A stretch of 64,000 bases of DNA, from positions 682,001 to 746,000 of the forward strand of contig NZ_JSZO01000001.1 in NCBI RefSeq assembly GCF_000801955.1, written 5' to 3'. This DNA comes from Ralstonia sp. A12. GTDB taxonomy: Bacteria; Pseudomonadota; Gammaproteobacteria; Burkholderiales; Burkholderiaceae. This document shows, one piece after another, positions 48,642-56,436 of this stretch (its first letter is position 1; every line of letters starts with the position of its first letter). The notes under the pieces were generated by a model. That model saw only the letters and a list, made by a program, of their open reading frames with translations. It was not told the DNA's origin and did no database searches. Position numbers and translations under genes: made by a program.

Positions 48642-48658
48642 GGCGGTCTGAGACCGCC
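48642..48658. other. Hairpin between gudD and the MFS gene
   Basis: GGCGGTC-TGA-GACCGCC: a 7-bp perfect stem. On the minus strand it follows the gudD stop and is followed by TTTCAAATAATAAG. Without a full T-run it is probably a partial terminator or mRNA-stability element inside the operon. Confidence 0.5.
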
Positions 48659-48674
48659 CCGGGATCTGCCTACA

Positions 48675-50027
48675 TCAACGCACCAGACACGGACGCTTGT
48701 TGTTGAACGTCCAGTTCTGCACCAGGCACTGCATGGCGGCTGCATCGTCGCGTGCACCCAGCCCGTGCTGCTTGTACAGCGCGTGCGCTTTCTCCACTTG
48801 CGCCATGTCGAGCGTCACGCCCAAACCCGGCACAGCGGGTACGTCGATCTCGCCGCTAACGATCTGGAACGGCTCACGCGTCAGGCGCTGACCGTCTTGC
48901 CAGATCCAGTGCGTGTCGATGGCGGTGATGTTGCCCGGCGCGGCAGCGGCCACATGGGTGAACATCGCCAGCGAGATGTCGAAGTGGTTGTTGGAGTGCG
49001 AGCCCCAGGTCAGGCCCCAGTCATCGCACATCTGCGCGACACGCACGGAGCCCTGCATGGTCCAGAAGTGCGGATCGGCCAGCGGAATATCGACCGAGTG
49101 CAACTGAATCGCATGACCCATCTGACGCCAGTCGGTGGCGATCATGTTGGTGGCGGTCGGCAAGCCGGTGGCGCGGCGGAACTCGGCCATCACCTCGCGG
49201 CCGGAGTAGCCGCCCTCGGCACCGCACGGGTCTTCGGCATAGGCCAGCACGTCGTGCTTGTCGCGGCACAGGCGGATGGCCTCTTCCAGTGACCACGCAC
49301 CGTTCGGGTCCAGAGTGACGCGTGCGTCGGGAAAAGCCTCGGCCAGCGCAGTGGTGACAACCATTTCGTCATCACCGCTCAGCACACCGCCCTTGAGCTT
49401 GAAATCTTTGAAGCCGTAGCGGGCGTGCGCGGCCTTGGCCAGGCGCACGACGGTTTCGGGGGTGAGCGCCTCTTCGTGGCGCACGCGGGTCCAGTCGTCG
49501 GTGGCGTCGCTGCCGTCGGCATAGTCGAGGTTGGTGCGCTTGCGGTCGCCCACGAAGAACAGGTAGCCCAGCACCGGCACCTTGGCACGTTGCTGCCCCT
49601 GCCCCAGCAGGGCGGCCACCGGCACGCCCAGGTGCTGTCCCAGCAAATCCAGCAACGCGCTTTCCAACGCCGTGACCGCGTGCACGGTGGTACGCAGGTC
49701 AAACGTCTGCAGCCCGCGCCCGGTCGCATCGCGGTCGGCAAACTGCCGGCGCACCGTGTTAAGCACGTTGTTGTATGCGCCAACCGGCTGCCCCACCACC
49801 AGCGGCGTCGCGTCTTCAATGGTCTTGCGGATCGCCTCGCCGCCCGGCACCTCGCCCACGCCGGTATGACCGTCGGAATCTTCCAGGATGACGATGTTGC
49901 GGGTGAAGAACGGGGCGTGCGCGCCGCTCAGGTTCAGCAGCATGCTGTCGCGTCCGGCCACGGGAATGACCTGGAGGCGGGTGATGCGCGGCGTGCGCAG
50001 GGTGGATTCAGCAGAGTTGTGATTCAT
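48675..50027 (-). CDS. gudD: Glucarate dehydratase
   Basis: A 450-residue enolase-superfamily enzyme, dehydrating D-glucarate to 5-dehydro-4-deoxy-glucarate. The active site K-x-K region is FKDFKLKGG, the metal ligands are in TLDPNGAW and [18 protein letters not shown], and the base-containing [18 protein letters not shown] is the glucarate-dehydratase signature. Length equals E. coli GudD (446). The ATG at 50027 is preferred over the upstream GTG at 50036. The following enzymes (5-keto-4-deoxy-glucarate dehydratase/aldolase, 2,5-dioxovalerate dehydrogenase) are not in this window. Confidence 0.93.
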   Translation of the reverse strand: MNHNSAESTLRTPRITRLQVIPVAGRDSMLLNLSGAHAPFFTRNIVILEDSDGHTGVGEVPGGEAIRKTIEDATPLVVGQPVGAYNNVLNTVRRQFADRDATGRGLQTFDLRTTVHAVTALESALLDLLGQHLGVPVAALLGQGQQRAKVPVLGYLFFVGDRKRTNLDYADGSDATDDWTRVRHEEALTPETVVRLAKAAHARYGFKDFKLKGGVLSGDDEMVVTTALAEAFPDARVTLDPNGAWSLEEAIRLCRDKHDVLAYAEDPCGAEGGYSGREVMAEFRRATGLPTATNMIATDWRQMGHAIQLHSVDIPLADPHFWTMQGSVRVAQMCDDWGLTWGSHSNNHFDISLAMFTHVAAAAPGNITAIDTHWIWQDGQRLTREPFQIVSGEIDVPAVPGLGVTLDMAQVEKAHALYKQHGLGARDDAAAMQCLVQNWTFNNKRPCLVR

Positions 50028-50040
50028 GGCCGTCACGTAC

Positions 50041-50060
50041 GTTATCAGTCGTCATACAAC
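50041..50060. promoter_or_regulatory. Candidate GntR operator, copy 1
   Basis: GTTATCAGTCGTCATACAAC lies between the divergent gudD and gntR starts. It contains TCGTCATACAA, an exact match to the FadR-subfamily consensus TNGTNNNACNA. A 17/20 identical copy in the opposite orientation lies at 50925-50944. It overlaps the presumed control region of gudD and of gntR (a TATAAT at 50072-50077 is next to it). Confidence 0.65.
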
Positions 50061-50071
50061 ATGGAACGGAA

Positions 50072-50077
50072 TATAAT
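50072..50077 (+). promoter_or_regulatory. -10 box of the gntR regulator gene
   Basis: TATAAT 55 bases before the gntR start and 12 bases after operator copy 1. The -35 position (TCGTCA, 17-base spacer) falls inside the operator, which would give autorepression. Confidence 0.5.
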
Positions 50078-50132
50078 GGACGCATCCACTCAGAACTACC
50101 CCTGGTAAACCCGAAACCCCTCCGGAGACAGC

Positions 50133-50888
50133 ATGCCCACCCCAGGCTCCCCCGCAACGCTCGCGCGCCGCACCCAAAGCCTGGCGGAAGTGGTGGTCGA
50201 CTACGTCAAGCAGCGCATCACCACCGGCGAGTTGCGCATCGGCGACAAGCTACCCACCGAATCGGAGCTGATGGAAGCACTGGGCGTCAGTCGCACCGTG
50301 GTACGCGAGGCCATTTCACGCTTGCAGGCCAAGGCGCTGATCGAGACACGCCACGGCATCGGCAGTTTTGTGCTGCCGCCGCGCCAAGACAACACCATCC
50401 AACTGGGTGCCGCCTCCACGCTGCACGACATCCTGGCCATGCTGGAGCTGCGCGTGGCACTGGAAACCGAATGCGCCGGCCTGGCCGCGCAGCGCGCGAC
50501 ACCGGAGGCGCTCGCTACGCTGCGGCAGGCGCTCGAAGCCATTGAAGAAGATCAGGCCGCCGGCCGTGACAGCGCAGCGTCTGACCTGCGCTTCCACCTG
50601 AGCATTGCGCGCGCGACCGGCAACCAGCACTTCGTGACCGTGCTCGACCAACTGGGTAAGACGCTGATCCCGCGCAGCCGCATCGACGCATCGCAGGTCG
50701 GCTATCTAAACTCGCAGGAATCGCGCGCCACCGTCAATCGCGAGCACCACAGCATCTTCGAGGCCATCTCCCGCAAGGAGCCGGAAGCCGCCCGCGCCGC
50801 CATGCGCATGCACCTGTCGAACAGCCGCGAACGGCTGCGCCGCGCACACGACTTGGCCGACACACCCGCGCCGGAAACCTTTACCTGA
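50133..50888 (+). CDS. FadR-type GntR regulator of the glucarate cluster
   Basis: A 251-residue regulator: N-terminal winged helix (about 15-80, LPTESELMEALGVSRTVVREAISRLQAKALIE) and a helical FCD effector domain (about 95-235, with metal-type residues in DLRFHLSIARATGN and NREHHSIFEAI). A GGAG Shine-Dalgarno (50123-50126) precedes the ATG. Divergent from the gud operon, so its effector is probably glucarate or its dehydration product (inference). Confidence 0.9.
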   Translation: MPTPGSPATLARRTQSLAEVVVDYVKQRITTGELRIGDKLPTESELMEALGVSRTVVREAISRLQAKALIETRHGIGSFVLPPRQDNTIQLGAASTLHDILAMLELRVALETECAGLAAQRATPEALATLRQALEAIEEDQAAGRDSAASDLRFHLSIARATGNQHFVTVLDQLGKTLIPRSRIDASQVGYLNSQESRATVNREHHSIFEAISRKEPEAARAAMRMHLSNSRERLRRAHDLADTPAPETFT

Positions 50889-50924
50889 ACCCTTGCAGCG
50901 CCCGAATGGGCGATCAGACCCCTA

Positions 50925-50944
50925 GTTGTACGACGTCTTATAAC
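50925..50944. promoter_or_regulatory. Candidate GntR operator, copy 2
   Basis: GTTGTACGACGTCTTATAAC; its reverse complement differs from copy 1 at three of 20 positions, and the site itself is a 16/20 palindrome centred on GACGTC. It contains TAGTTGTACGA (from 50923), again TNGTNNNACNA. It lies 37 bases after the gntR stop and about 60 bases before the structured RNA at 50985-51130. Confidence 0.6.
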
Positions 50945-50984
50945 AAATCGACACACATTGGCGAACCTCAGTATCTGGTCTGGT

Positions 50985-51130
50985 GTTGATAAAGATTTGC
51001 ATTGTGTCGGTGCCAGCCACGTAACCTGAATAGGCACCGACCCCTCGTGGGTGCGCTCCGGTCGCGGAAGAGAGAGCCGCGATCTACTTGGCCCTGATGC
51101 TGCTGTCCCGAGTGTCAGGGCGTTTTTCTT
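50985..51130 (+). ncRNA. Candidate structured small RNA with terminator
   Basis: Most of the 333-base gap between gntR and the minus-strand regulator gene. It folds into three successive hairpins: TCGGTGCC/GGCACCGA (51007-51040, 8 bp), TCGCGG/CCGCGA (51062-51082, 6 bp) and GCCCTGA/TCAGGGC (51091-51121, 7 bp), the last followed by GTTTTTCTTT, an intrinsic terminator. No convincing reading frame or known RNA family was recognised. It could also be the gntR 3' untranslated end. The 5' end is not defined because no clear promoter is seen; operator copy 2 sits just upstream. Confidence 0.4.
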
Positions 51131-51163
51131 TGGGCATTGCCCCCTCTCCTTCCCCAGCAAACG

Positions 51164-51187
51164 AAAAAGCCCCGACTGGCGGGGCTT
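51164..51187 (-). terminator. Terminator of the pseudo-receiver regulator operon
   Basis: On the minus strand AAGCCCCG-CCAGT-CGGGGCTT followed by five T; an 8-bp GC-rich stem 35 bases after the stop at 51222. Confidence 0.88.
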
Positions 51188-51221
51188 CGTACTGCGCGGG
51201 GGCGCGCTCAGCGCGACTGCA

Positions 51222-51926
51222 TCAACCGACGACGCTTTCCATCACACGCTCCAGGCAGAAACCCTGTCCGTAGATTGCACGCAGGCGCAGGCCATTTTCG
51301 TTGCCCAGCAGCAACTTCTTGCGCAGGCGGGAGACGTGCGTATCGAGCGTGCGCGAATACGGGCTCAACTCACGGCCCCACAACGCCAGCTCAATGTCCG
51401 CACGGGACAGCACGCGCCCGGCATTCGCAAACAGCAGCAACGCCAACTCGAACTCGCGCGCATGCACAGCCACCTGGGTGTCCCGCAGGCGGATCGAACG
51501 GTTCTGCCGGTCAATCGTATAGGGCCCCAGGCAGATTTCGGAGGCGCGCACCGCACGGCTGACGGCAAATCGACGGATCAGCGCATCAAGGCGGGCGAGC
51601 AGCTCGGGCGGGCGGATATCGCCCTGGAAACATAGATCGGCACCGTGATTCAGTGCGTCGGCGGTCTCGACATCGGCCTGACCGTCGGCAAGGTAGACGA
51701 TGGCCATGCCGGGGCCCACGCGTTCGCGCACGGTGCGCACCAGCGACAGGCCCGGCATGTCATGGGCATGCGCGCCGACCATCAGCAGGTTGATGCCGTG
51801 CAGGTCGATGGCCTCGAACACCTGACGGGAGAGGAACAGCGGCACACATTCAAAGCGCGAGGGCTGCAGCGCAGAATGAATTGCCTGTTGGCGGGCGACG
51901 TGCGTGTCGATCAGGCCGATCTTCAT
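51222..51926 (-). CDS. OmpR-type response regulator with degenerate receiver
   Basis: A 234-residue protein: receiver-like domain (1-120) and winged-helix DNA-binding domain (about 135-230, with EFELALLLF, SRADIELALWG and RTLDTHVSRLRKKLLL). The receiver lacks the phosphorylation site: where OmpR proteins have the phospho-acceptor Asp it has Gly51 (NLLMVGAHAHD), the acidic pair is reduced to Asp7, the switch Thr is Ala80 and the conserved Lys is Gly102. It is clearly paralogous to the intact regulator at 56420-57133 in the same operon. The start at 51926 follows the family N-terminus MKIGLID. A phosphorylation-independent regulator is inferred. Confidence 0.85.
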   Translation of the reverse strand: MKIGLIDTHVARQQAIHSALQPSRFECVPLFLSRQVFEAIDLHGINLLMVGAHAHDMPGLSLVRTVRERVGPGMAIVYLADGQADVETADALNHGADLCFQGDIRPPELLARLDALIRRFAVSRAVRASEICLGPYTIDRQNRSIRLRDTQVAVHAREFELALLLFANAGRVLSRADIELALWGRELSPYSRTLDTHVSRLRKKLLLGNENGLRLRAIYGQGFCLERVMESVVG

Positions 51927-51983
51927 GGCTCGGTCTCTTTCTGGAGGGGCCGCGAGGCGCATAAAACGCGTGCATCGCGTAAA

Positions 51984-52184
51984 TCAACTGCAAGCAACAT
52001 CGCGCTGGCGCGCATCAACCCAAACGATGCCCTCGCCGCGCGGAGCGGATAAACGCCGACCAGCCAGCCAGACCCGCGCATCCTGCGGCAGATTCCCGTT
52101 GCCGCGCAGGGCTTGGTGCAGTTGCATGCGAACGTGTTCGTATTCGCATTCGCTCAGCACATCGGTTGCGGTCTTGCTCAACAT
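51984..52184 (-). CDS. Small protein of unknown function (66 residues)
   Basis: A 66-residue frame (MLSKTATDVLSECEYEHVRM at the N-terminus) between the histidine kinase and the pseudo-receiver gene, same strand, 57 bases before the latter. A perfect GAGGTG Shine-Dalgarno six bases before the ATG and normal GC3 codon use support it as real. No signal peptide or membrane segment. No family recognised. Its place in the signalling operon suggests an accessory role, for example an adaptor. Confidence 0.5.
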   Translation of the reverse strand: MLSKTATDVLSECEYEHVRMQLHQALRGNGNLPQDARVWLAGRRLSAPRGEGIVWVDARQRDVACS

Positions 52185-52409
52185 GGGTAGCACCTCGGCG
52201 CCGGTTTTGCGTGGTTCGCTTCTGCCTGTGCTTCCGGCTCTCGCTCAGGTGCTGCCGTCTCTCGATCGGGTGCATCACCCGAGTACGTTGTGCCAGTCGG
52301 CCAATGAACTGTAGGGCCACCAGACAAGCGGATTGCAAATGATTGAAAAAGGAAAGTGGCAGACGCCGCACCGTGTGTGCGGTTGCCGATGGCGCCGACG
52401 GCTCCGTGG

Positions 52410-54725
52410 TCAGGCGTTGCGGTGAAGCGGCCCGCGCGGCAGCCAGATCGTGAAGGTGGAGCCCAGCCCCGGTGCGCTTTGCACGGCAATGCGACCGCCA
52501 TGGCGCTCAATGGCGGTCTTCACGAAGACGAGGCCGAGACCTGCGCCCGCCGGCGCATTGGCCCCTGTTTCGTGCAGACGATGGAACGGCTGGAACAGCC
52601 TTGGCTGATCCGCCAGCGCGATGCCCGCGCCCTGATCGGCCACAGCCACCGTGAACATCGCGTCGTCGACCCCCACCGAGACCGTCACCACCGAGCCCGA
52701 CGCGCTGAACTTGATAGCGTTGTTGAGCAGGTTCACCAAGGCACGCACCAGCAAACGCGGCTCGCCGCGCACGGGCGCTTCGATGTCGGCGTGCACGCGC
52801 ACCTCGACCTGATGGCGATTCGCCAGTGCCCAGACCTCGTCGGCGGCATCGAGCACCAGGCCGACCAGATCCACATCCACCAGCTTGAGCGCCTGCGATT
52901 CGGCGCGTGCCAGGTCGATGAAGGTGTCAGCCAACTCCAGCGTGCGCGACGATAGCTGCTCGATACGCGAGAGCAGCGTTTCGCGATCCAGCGCCCGCGA
53001 AGCATCGCGCTGCAATTCAATGAGCGCGAGGATGGCGCTCTGCGGTGAGCGCATGTCGTGCGAAATGAAGCGCAGCGCTTCTTCACGGTGGCGCTCGGCC
53101 TGGCGCACGGGCGTGATGTCGGCAAAGCTGACGATGATGTCGACGGGGCGGCCCGCGTCGTCGCGTAAGGCGGCGGCGTGCATGAGCATCGAACGGCCGT
53201 CATGCGTGTGCAGCTCGACGGGTTCCAGCCTGGCGTCGGGCTCGGTCAACCAGTGCGCCCAGTAGCGCTCGCCGGCGGTCGGGTCGGAAAACGCGCGGGC
53301 CAGCAGGCTCGACAGATCGCGCAGCGCGGCAGCGCGGTTCTGGCCCGGCGTGCTCGATTGCCCAGCAAGGACTGCGCCGCGGCCGTTGGCTAGCCGGATG
53401 GCGCCATCCGGTGCGCAGATGACGGTGGCATCGGGCAGGCTCTCCAGCGCATCCGCCAGGAAACGGCGCAGCCCGCGCAGCTTGTCGATGAGCGAGGCTA
53501 CCGCATCCATGTGTGCACCGAGCGTACGGCCCGTGCGGGCCAGCGGCGCCGTGTCCGTGAGCACGCCGGGCTCGCGCGCGAGGCGATAGAGTTCGGCGCG
53601 CAGAAAGCGCAAAGCCGCTTCCTGCTGGCGCCAGCTCCATAGCGGATACAGCACCAATGGCCCGACCAGCGCGGCAAACGGCGGCAGCCACCGGTTACCC
53701 AGCACCAGCATGCCAACCACGCCCAGGAGCAGCGCCGCCGCACTCGCCAGCGACACGGCAAGCGCCATACGCGGCGTGAGCCACCGCACCGCGCATGCGG
53801 TCATCAGCAGCGGCAGCAGCGTGATCACCCAGAACGCGCCCGTCGGCGCGGGCAGGATGGCGGTGCCGTCCAGCACCGTTTGCGTGGCGTTGGCCAGCAC
53901 CTCCACGCCGCTCATCGTGCGCGAAGTGGGCGTGGCGAAAATATCCGACACGCCCGAAGCCGTAGCCCCGATCAACACCAGCTTGCCCGCAAACACATCG
54001 GGCGACACGCGGCCATTGAGCACATCCAGTGCCTGCACGTGCCGGAACGTACCCGCCGGCCCGGCAAAGTTCAGGCGGATATGCGCCTGCCGCGTCCAGC
54101 CGCCGGCGTCGGTTTCCAGGTCGATCGATGCAGGCGTCGAAGCCGGTGCCTGTGGCGCCAGCCGTGCGAGTTGAACCGCGAGGTGATCGAGCACATGTCC
54201 GTGCGGGCCTTCGGCCAGATACACGCCGCGCACCACGCTGTCCGCGTCGGCAGCAGCATTGATGTGCGCAACCGTGGCCTCGATGCCGAGGAATGGATAG
54301 TGATAAACGCGCCCCTGCTCCGTGCGCTCCGGCAGCGCCGGCAGGATGACATGCCCGGCCTGGGCGACAGCCGCGGTCAACGCGCGATCGCCCTCTGGGT
54401 GCGCGAGATCCGGTTCGATGAACAGAATATCGACGCCGATGCCGCGCGGGTGTGCGGCCCCTACACGTGCCAGCAGATCGGCCAGGCGACTGCGCGGCCA
54501 CGGCCAGCGGCCCGCCGCATCCAGGCTTTGATCGTCGATGGCGACGATGACGATGTCATCACGCGCCGGATGCCCGTGCAGCGTGATCACGGTGTCGTAC
54601 AGCGCGGCGTCCAGCCGCTCGACCACGCTCCAGCGCACCGCACCGATCGTCAGCAGCGTGGCCAGCAGCACCAGCACGCCCCACTCCGCCAGCGAGCGCA
54701 GCCTGCTGTGCGGAGCCGCACGCAT
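52410..54725 (-). CDS. CHASE2-PAS sensor histidine kinase
   Basis: A 771-residue membrane kinase. One N-terminal membrane segment (about 13-33), a periplasmic CHASE2 sensor domain (about 38-293, with VIVAIDDQSLDAAGRWPWPRS and GKLVLIGATASGVSD), three membrane segments (about 298-366), a coiled linker, a PAS domain (about 420-545), then HisKA with phospho-acceptor His556 (FISHDMRSPQSAIL) and HATPase (N-box NLLNNAIKF, G1 DQGAGIAL, G2 GAGLGLVFVK). All catalytic motifs are intact. The ATG at 54725 follows the FecR-protein stop by four bases. Ligand unknown; CHASE2 often senses a periplasmic partner. Confidence 0.92.
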   Translation of the reverse strand: MRAAPHSRLRSLAEWGVLVLLATLLTIGAVRWSVVERLDAALYDTVITLHGHPARDDIVIVAIDDQSLDAAGRWPWPRSRLADLLARVGAAHPRGIGVDILFIEPDLAHPEGDRALTAAVAQAGHVILPALPERTEQGRVYHYPFLGIEATVAHINAAADADSVVRGVYLAEGPHGHVLDHLAVQLARLAPQAPASTPASIDLETDAGGWTRQAHIRLNFAGPAGTFRHVQALDVLNGRVSPDVFAGKLVLIGATASGVSDIFATPTSRTMSGVEVLANATQTVLDGTAILPAPTGAFWVITLLPLLMTACAVRWLTPRMALAVSLASAAALLLGVVGMLVLGNRWLPPFAALVGPLVLYPLWSWRQQEAALRFLRAELYRLAREPGVLTDTAPLARTGRTLGAHMDAVASLIDKLRGLRRFLADALESLPDATVICAPDGAIRLANGRGAVLAGQSSTPGQNRAAALRDLSSLLARAFSDPTAGERYWAHWLTEPDARLEPVELHTHDGRSMLMHAAALRDDAGRPVDIIVSFADITPVRQAERHREEALRFISHDMRSPQSAILALIELQRDASRALDRETLLSRIEQLSSRTLELADTFIDLARAESQALKLVDVDLVGLVLDAADEVWALANRHQVEVRVHADIEAPVRGEPRLLVRALVNLLNNAIKFSASGSVVTVSVGVDDAMFTVAVADQGAGIALADQPRLFQPFHRLHETGANAPAGAGLGLVFVKTAIERHGGRIAVQSAPGLGSTFTIWLPRGPLHRNA

Positions 54726-54729
54726 CGGG

Positions 54730-56436
54730 TCAGCGAGGGGTGCTGCGGCCCGACCAGTCATTGAGCAGGAGGTTGCCGCCGCCGCTCTGCACTGGGCTGC
54801 GCGACGAATCACCAACGAACGCGCCGACGTCGATGCGCTGCGGCTTGGCATACACGACGGATGCCGGGTCGCCCAGATCAACGCCCGTGCGGAGGTAGTA
54901 CGTACCGGCCGGCGGCTGCGGAATTGCGGCCTCGCTGCCGTCGCTCACGATGTCGGCAACGGGCTTGGCGAAGGTCGGGTCACTGGCAAGCTGCACGCGC
55001 GTGCGCGCACCGGCTGCTGCCAGTTCGGGCGTCAGCGCAGACCAGTGAGCGTGCAGCATGCCGTCGTCACCCGCATCGACGGAGGCCGGCGGCACGGCGC
55101 CAAGTGGAATATCGAGTGTCTGGAAGCGCAGCACATCGCTCCACGGGCCGGTCTTGCCGTCCTCGGCCACCGAGCGGGCACGCCACCACCAAGTACCCGC
55201 GCCCAACGTCTTGGTCACGCGCACGTCCTGCCCACGCTGCTGAACGGCCGGCGCTGCGAAGGTCTCTGCGTCGGCCACTTCCACGTCATAGCTGCGCACG
55301 TCAGACACCGTCGCCCATGCGAAGACCACCTCGCCGCTGCGATAGGTTTTTCCACTTGCGGGCTGAATCGTGTACGGCGCTTCCGGGTGCAGGCGCACCG
55401 TGAAAGGTCGCGTGGCCGACTCGCTGGTCAGACCGAGCCCATCGATGCTCTGCACGACCAGCGTGTAGTCGCCGTCTTCATTGCCGCACAGCGTGGCACC
55501 TGGCGTCTTGCTCGATTGGTAGGCGCTCAGCTCAGTCATCGCAGCATCGCTCGCAACCGCCGCACGATAGGCAACCGCACCCTTGACGGGCTGCCATGTC
55601 GCGCGGAAGCACGGCTTCTGCACCAGATCCGGAATCGCATCGAGTTTGGGTGCAGCCGGCAGCGCCGCACGCTTGAGGTGCCCGCCCGCAACCTGCACGC
55701 CAAACCCCGCCTTGACTGCCTGCGCTTGGCGGCCAGCCTTGGTGGCCACCTCACCTTCGAGCACGGAGCTCGTTGATACGGACGCGCTTGCCTGCACACG
55801 GAAGCGCGTGCCGCGCACGCCCGTCACAAGTGCCGGTGTGGAAATCTCATAGCGGCCGACACCGGTTTTCTTGGGCGACACATTCGACTCGGCTTCGCCC
55901 TGCTTCACGTGCACGCGCACGTCGATCAGCCCGGCGCGCGCAAACGCACGTACGCGCGACAGCGCCACGCGGCTGCCCGGCGGCACGGTCACGCGCGTGC
56001 CGTCATCAAACGCGAGCGTGACGGCGCCCTTGTCGCCGGTTTCGATCTGCGTGTCTTCTGCGAGCTTCATACCGGCCTGCAGCGGCTTGTGATCGGCCGT
56101 TGTGGCATCGCGCGCAAACACGACTTGCGCCGTAGCCGGCACCACCGGAATGCGATCAAACGGAATCCGCAGCACAGAGCCCGGCTGCAGACGGTACGGA
56201 TCGGCGACGTGGTTGCGCTGCTGCAGCAGGCGCCAGCCCTCGACGCTGTTCATGTAGCGGTCAGCCAAGCTGATCAGCGTATCGCCCGGCTGCACGCGAT
56301 ACAGGAAATCGCTGCCGTCTGCGCCAGAAGGCTGAGCCACCGCCGCCTGCCAGACACCCCCAAAAACAACAAGCGCGCCGACAACCGCGGCGCGCCCGAA
56401 TCCATCGCGTCGAAACGCTTCAACCTGCTTCGCCAT
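54730..56436 (-). CDS. LysM-FecR domain periplasmic/surface protein
   Basis: A 568-residue exported protein: signal peptide (about 1-35, cut after AAVA), LysM domain (about 44-95, FLYRVQPGDTLISLADRYMN) for peptidoglycan binding, FecR-type domain (about 110-245, GDKGAVTLAFDDGTRVTVPPGS and STPALVTGVRGTRFRV), then a C-terminal region with fibronectin-like beta repeats (about 290-520). In this family FecR domains often pair with CHASE2 kinases and may pass a cell-wall or adhesion signal. Its start overlaps the upstream regulator's end by 17 bases. Confidence 0.9.
   Translation of the reverse strand: MAKQVEAFRRDGFGRAAVVGALVVFGGVWQAAVAQPSGADGSDFLYRVQPGDTLISLADRYMNSVEGWRLLQQRNHVADPYRLQPGSVLRIPFDRIPVVPATAQVVFARDATTADHKPLQAGMKLAEDTQIETGDKGAVTLAFDDGTRVTVPPGSRVALSRVRAFARAGLIDVRVHVKQGEAESNVSPKKTGVGRYEISTPALVTGVRGTRFRVQASASVSTSSVLEGEVATKAGRQAQAVKAGFGVQVAGGHLKRAALPAAPKLDAIPDLVQKPCFRATWQPVKGAVAYRAAVASDAAMTELSAYQSSKTPGATLCGNEDGDYTLVVQSIDGLGLTSESATRPFTVRLHPEAPYTIQPASGKTYRSGEVVFAWATVSDVRSYDVEVADAETFAAPAVQQRGQDVRVTKTLGAGTWWWRARSVAEDGKTGPWSDVLRFQTLDIPLGAVPPASVDAGDDGMLHAHWSALTPELAAAGARTRVQLASDPTFAKPVADIVSDGSEAAIPQPPAGTYYLRTGVDLGDPASVVYAKPQRIDVGAFVGDSSRSPVQSGGGNLLLNDWSGRSTPR

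Noticed and set aside
51051-51635. Plus-strand frame over the structured RNA and the pseudo-receiver gene
   Set aside because: Mostly antisense to the regulator gene; crosses two terminators.
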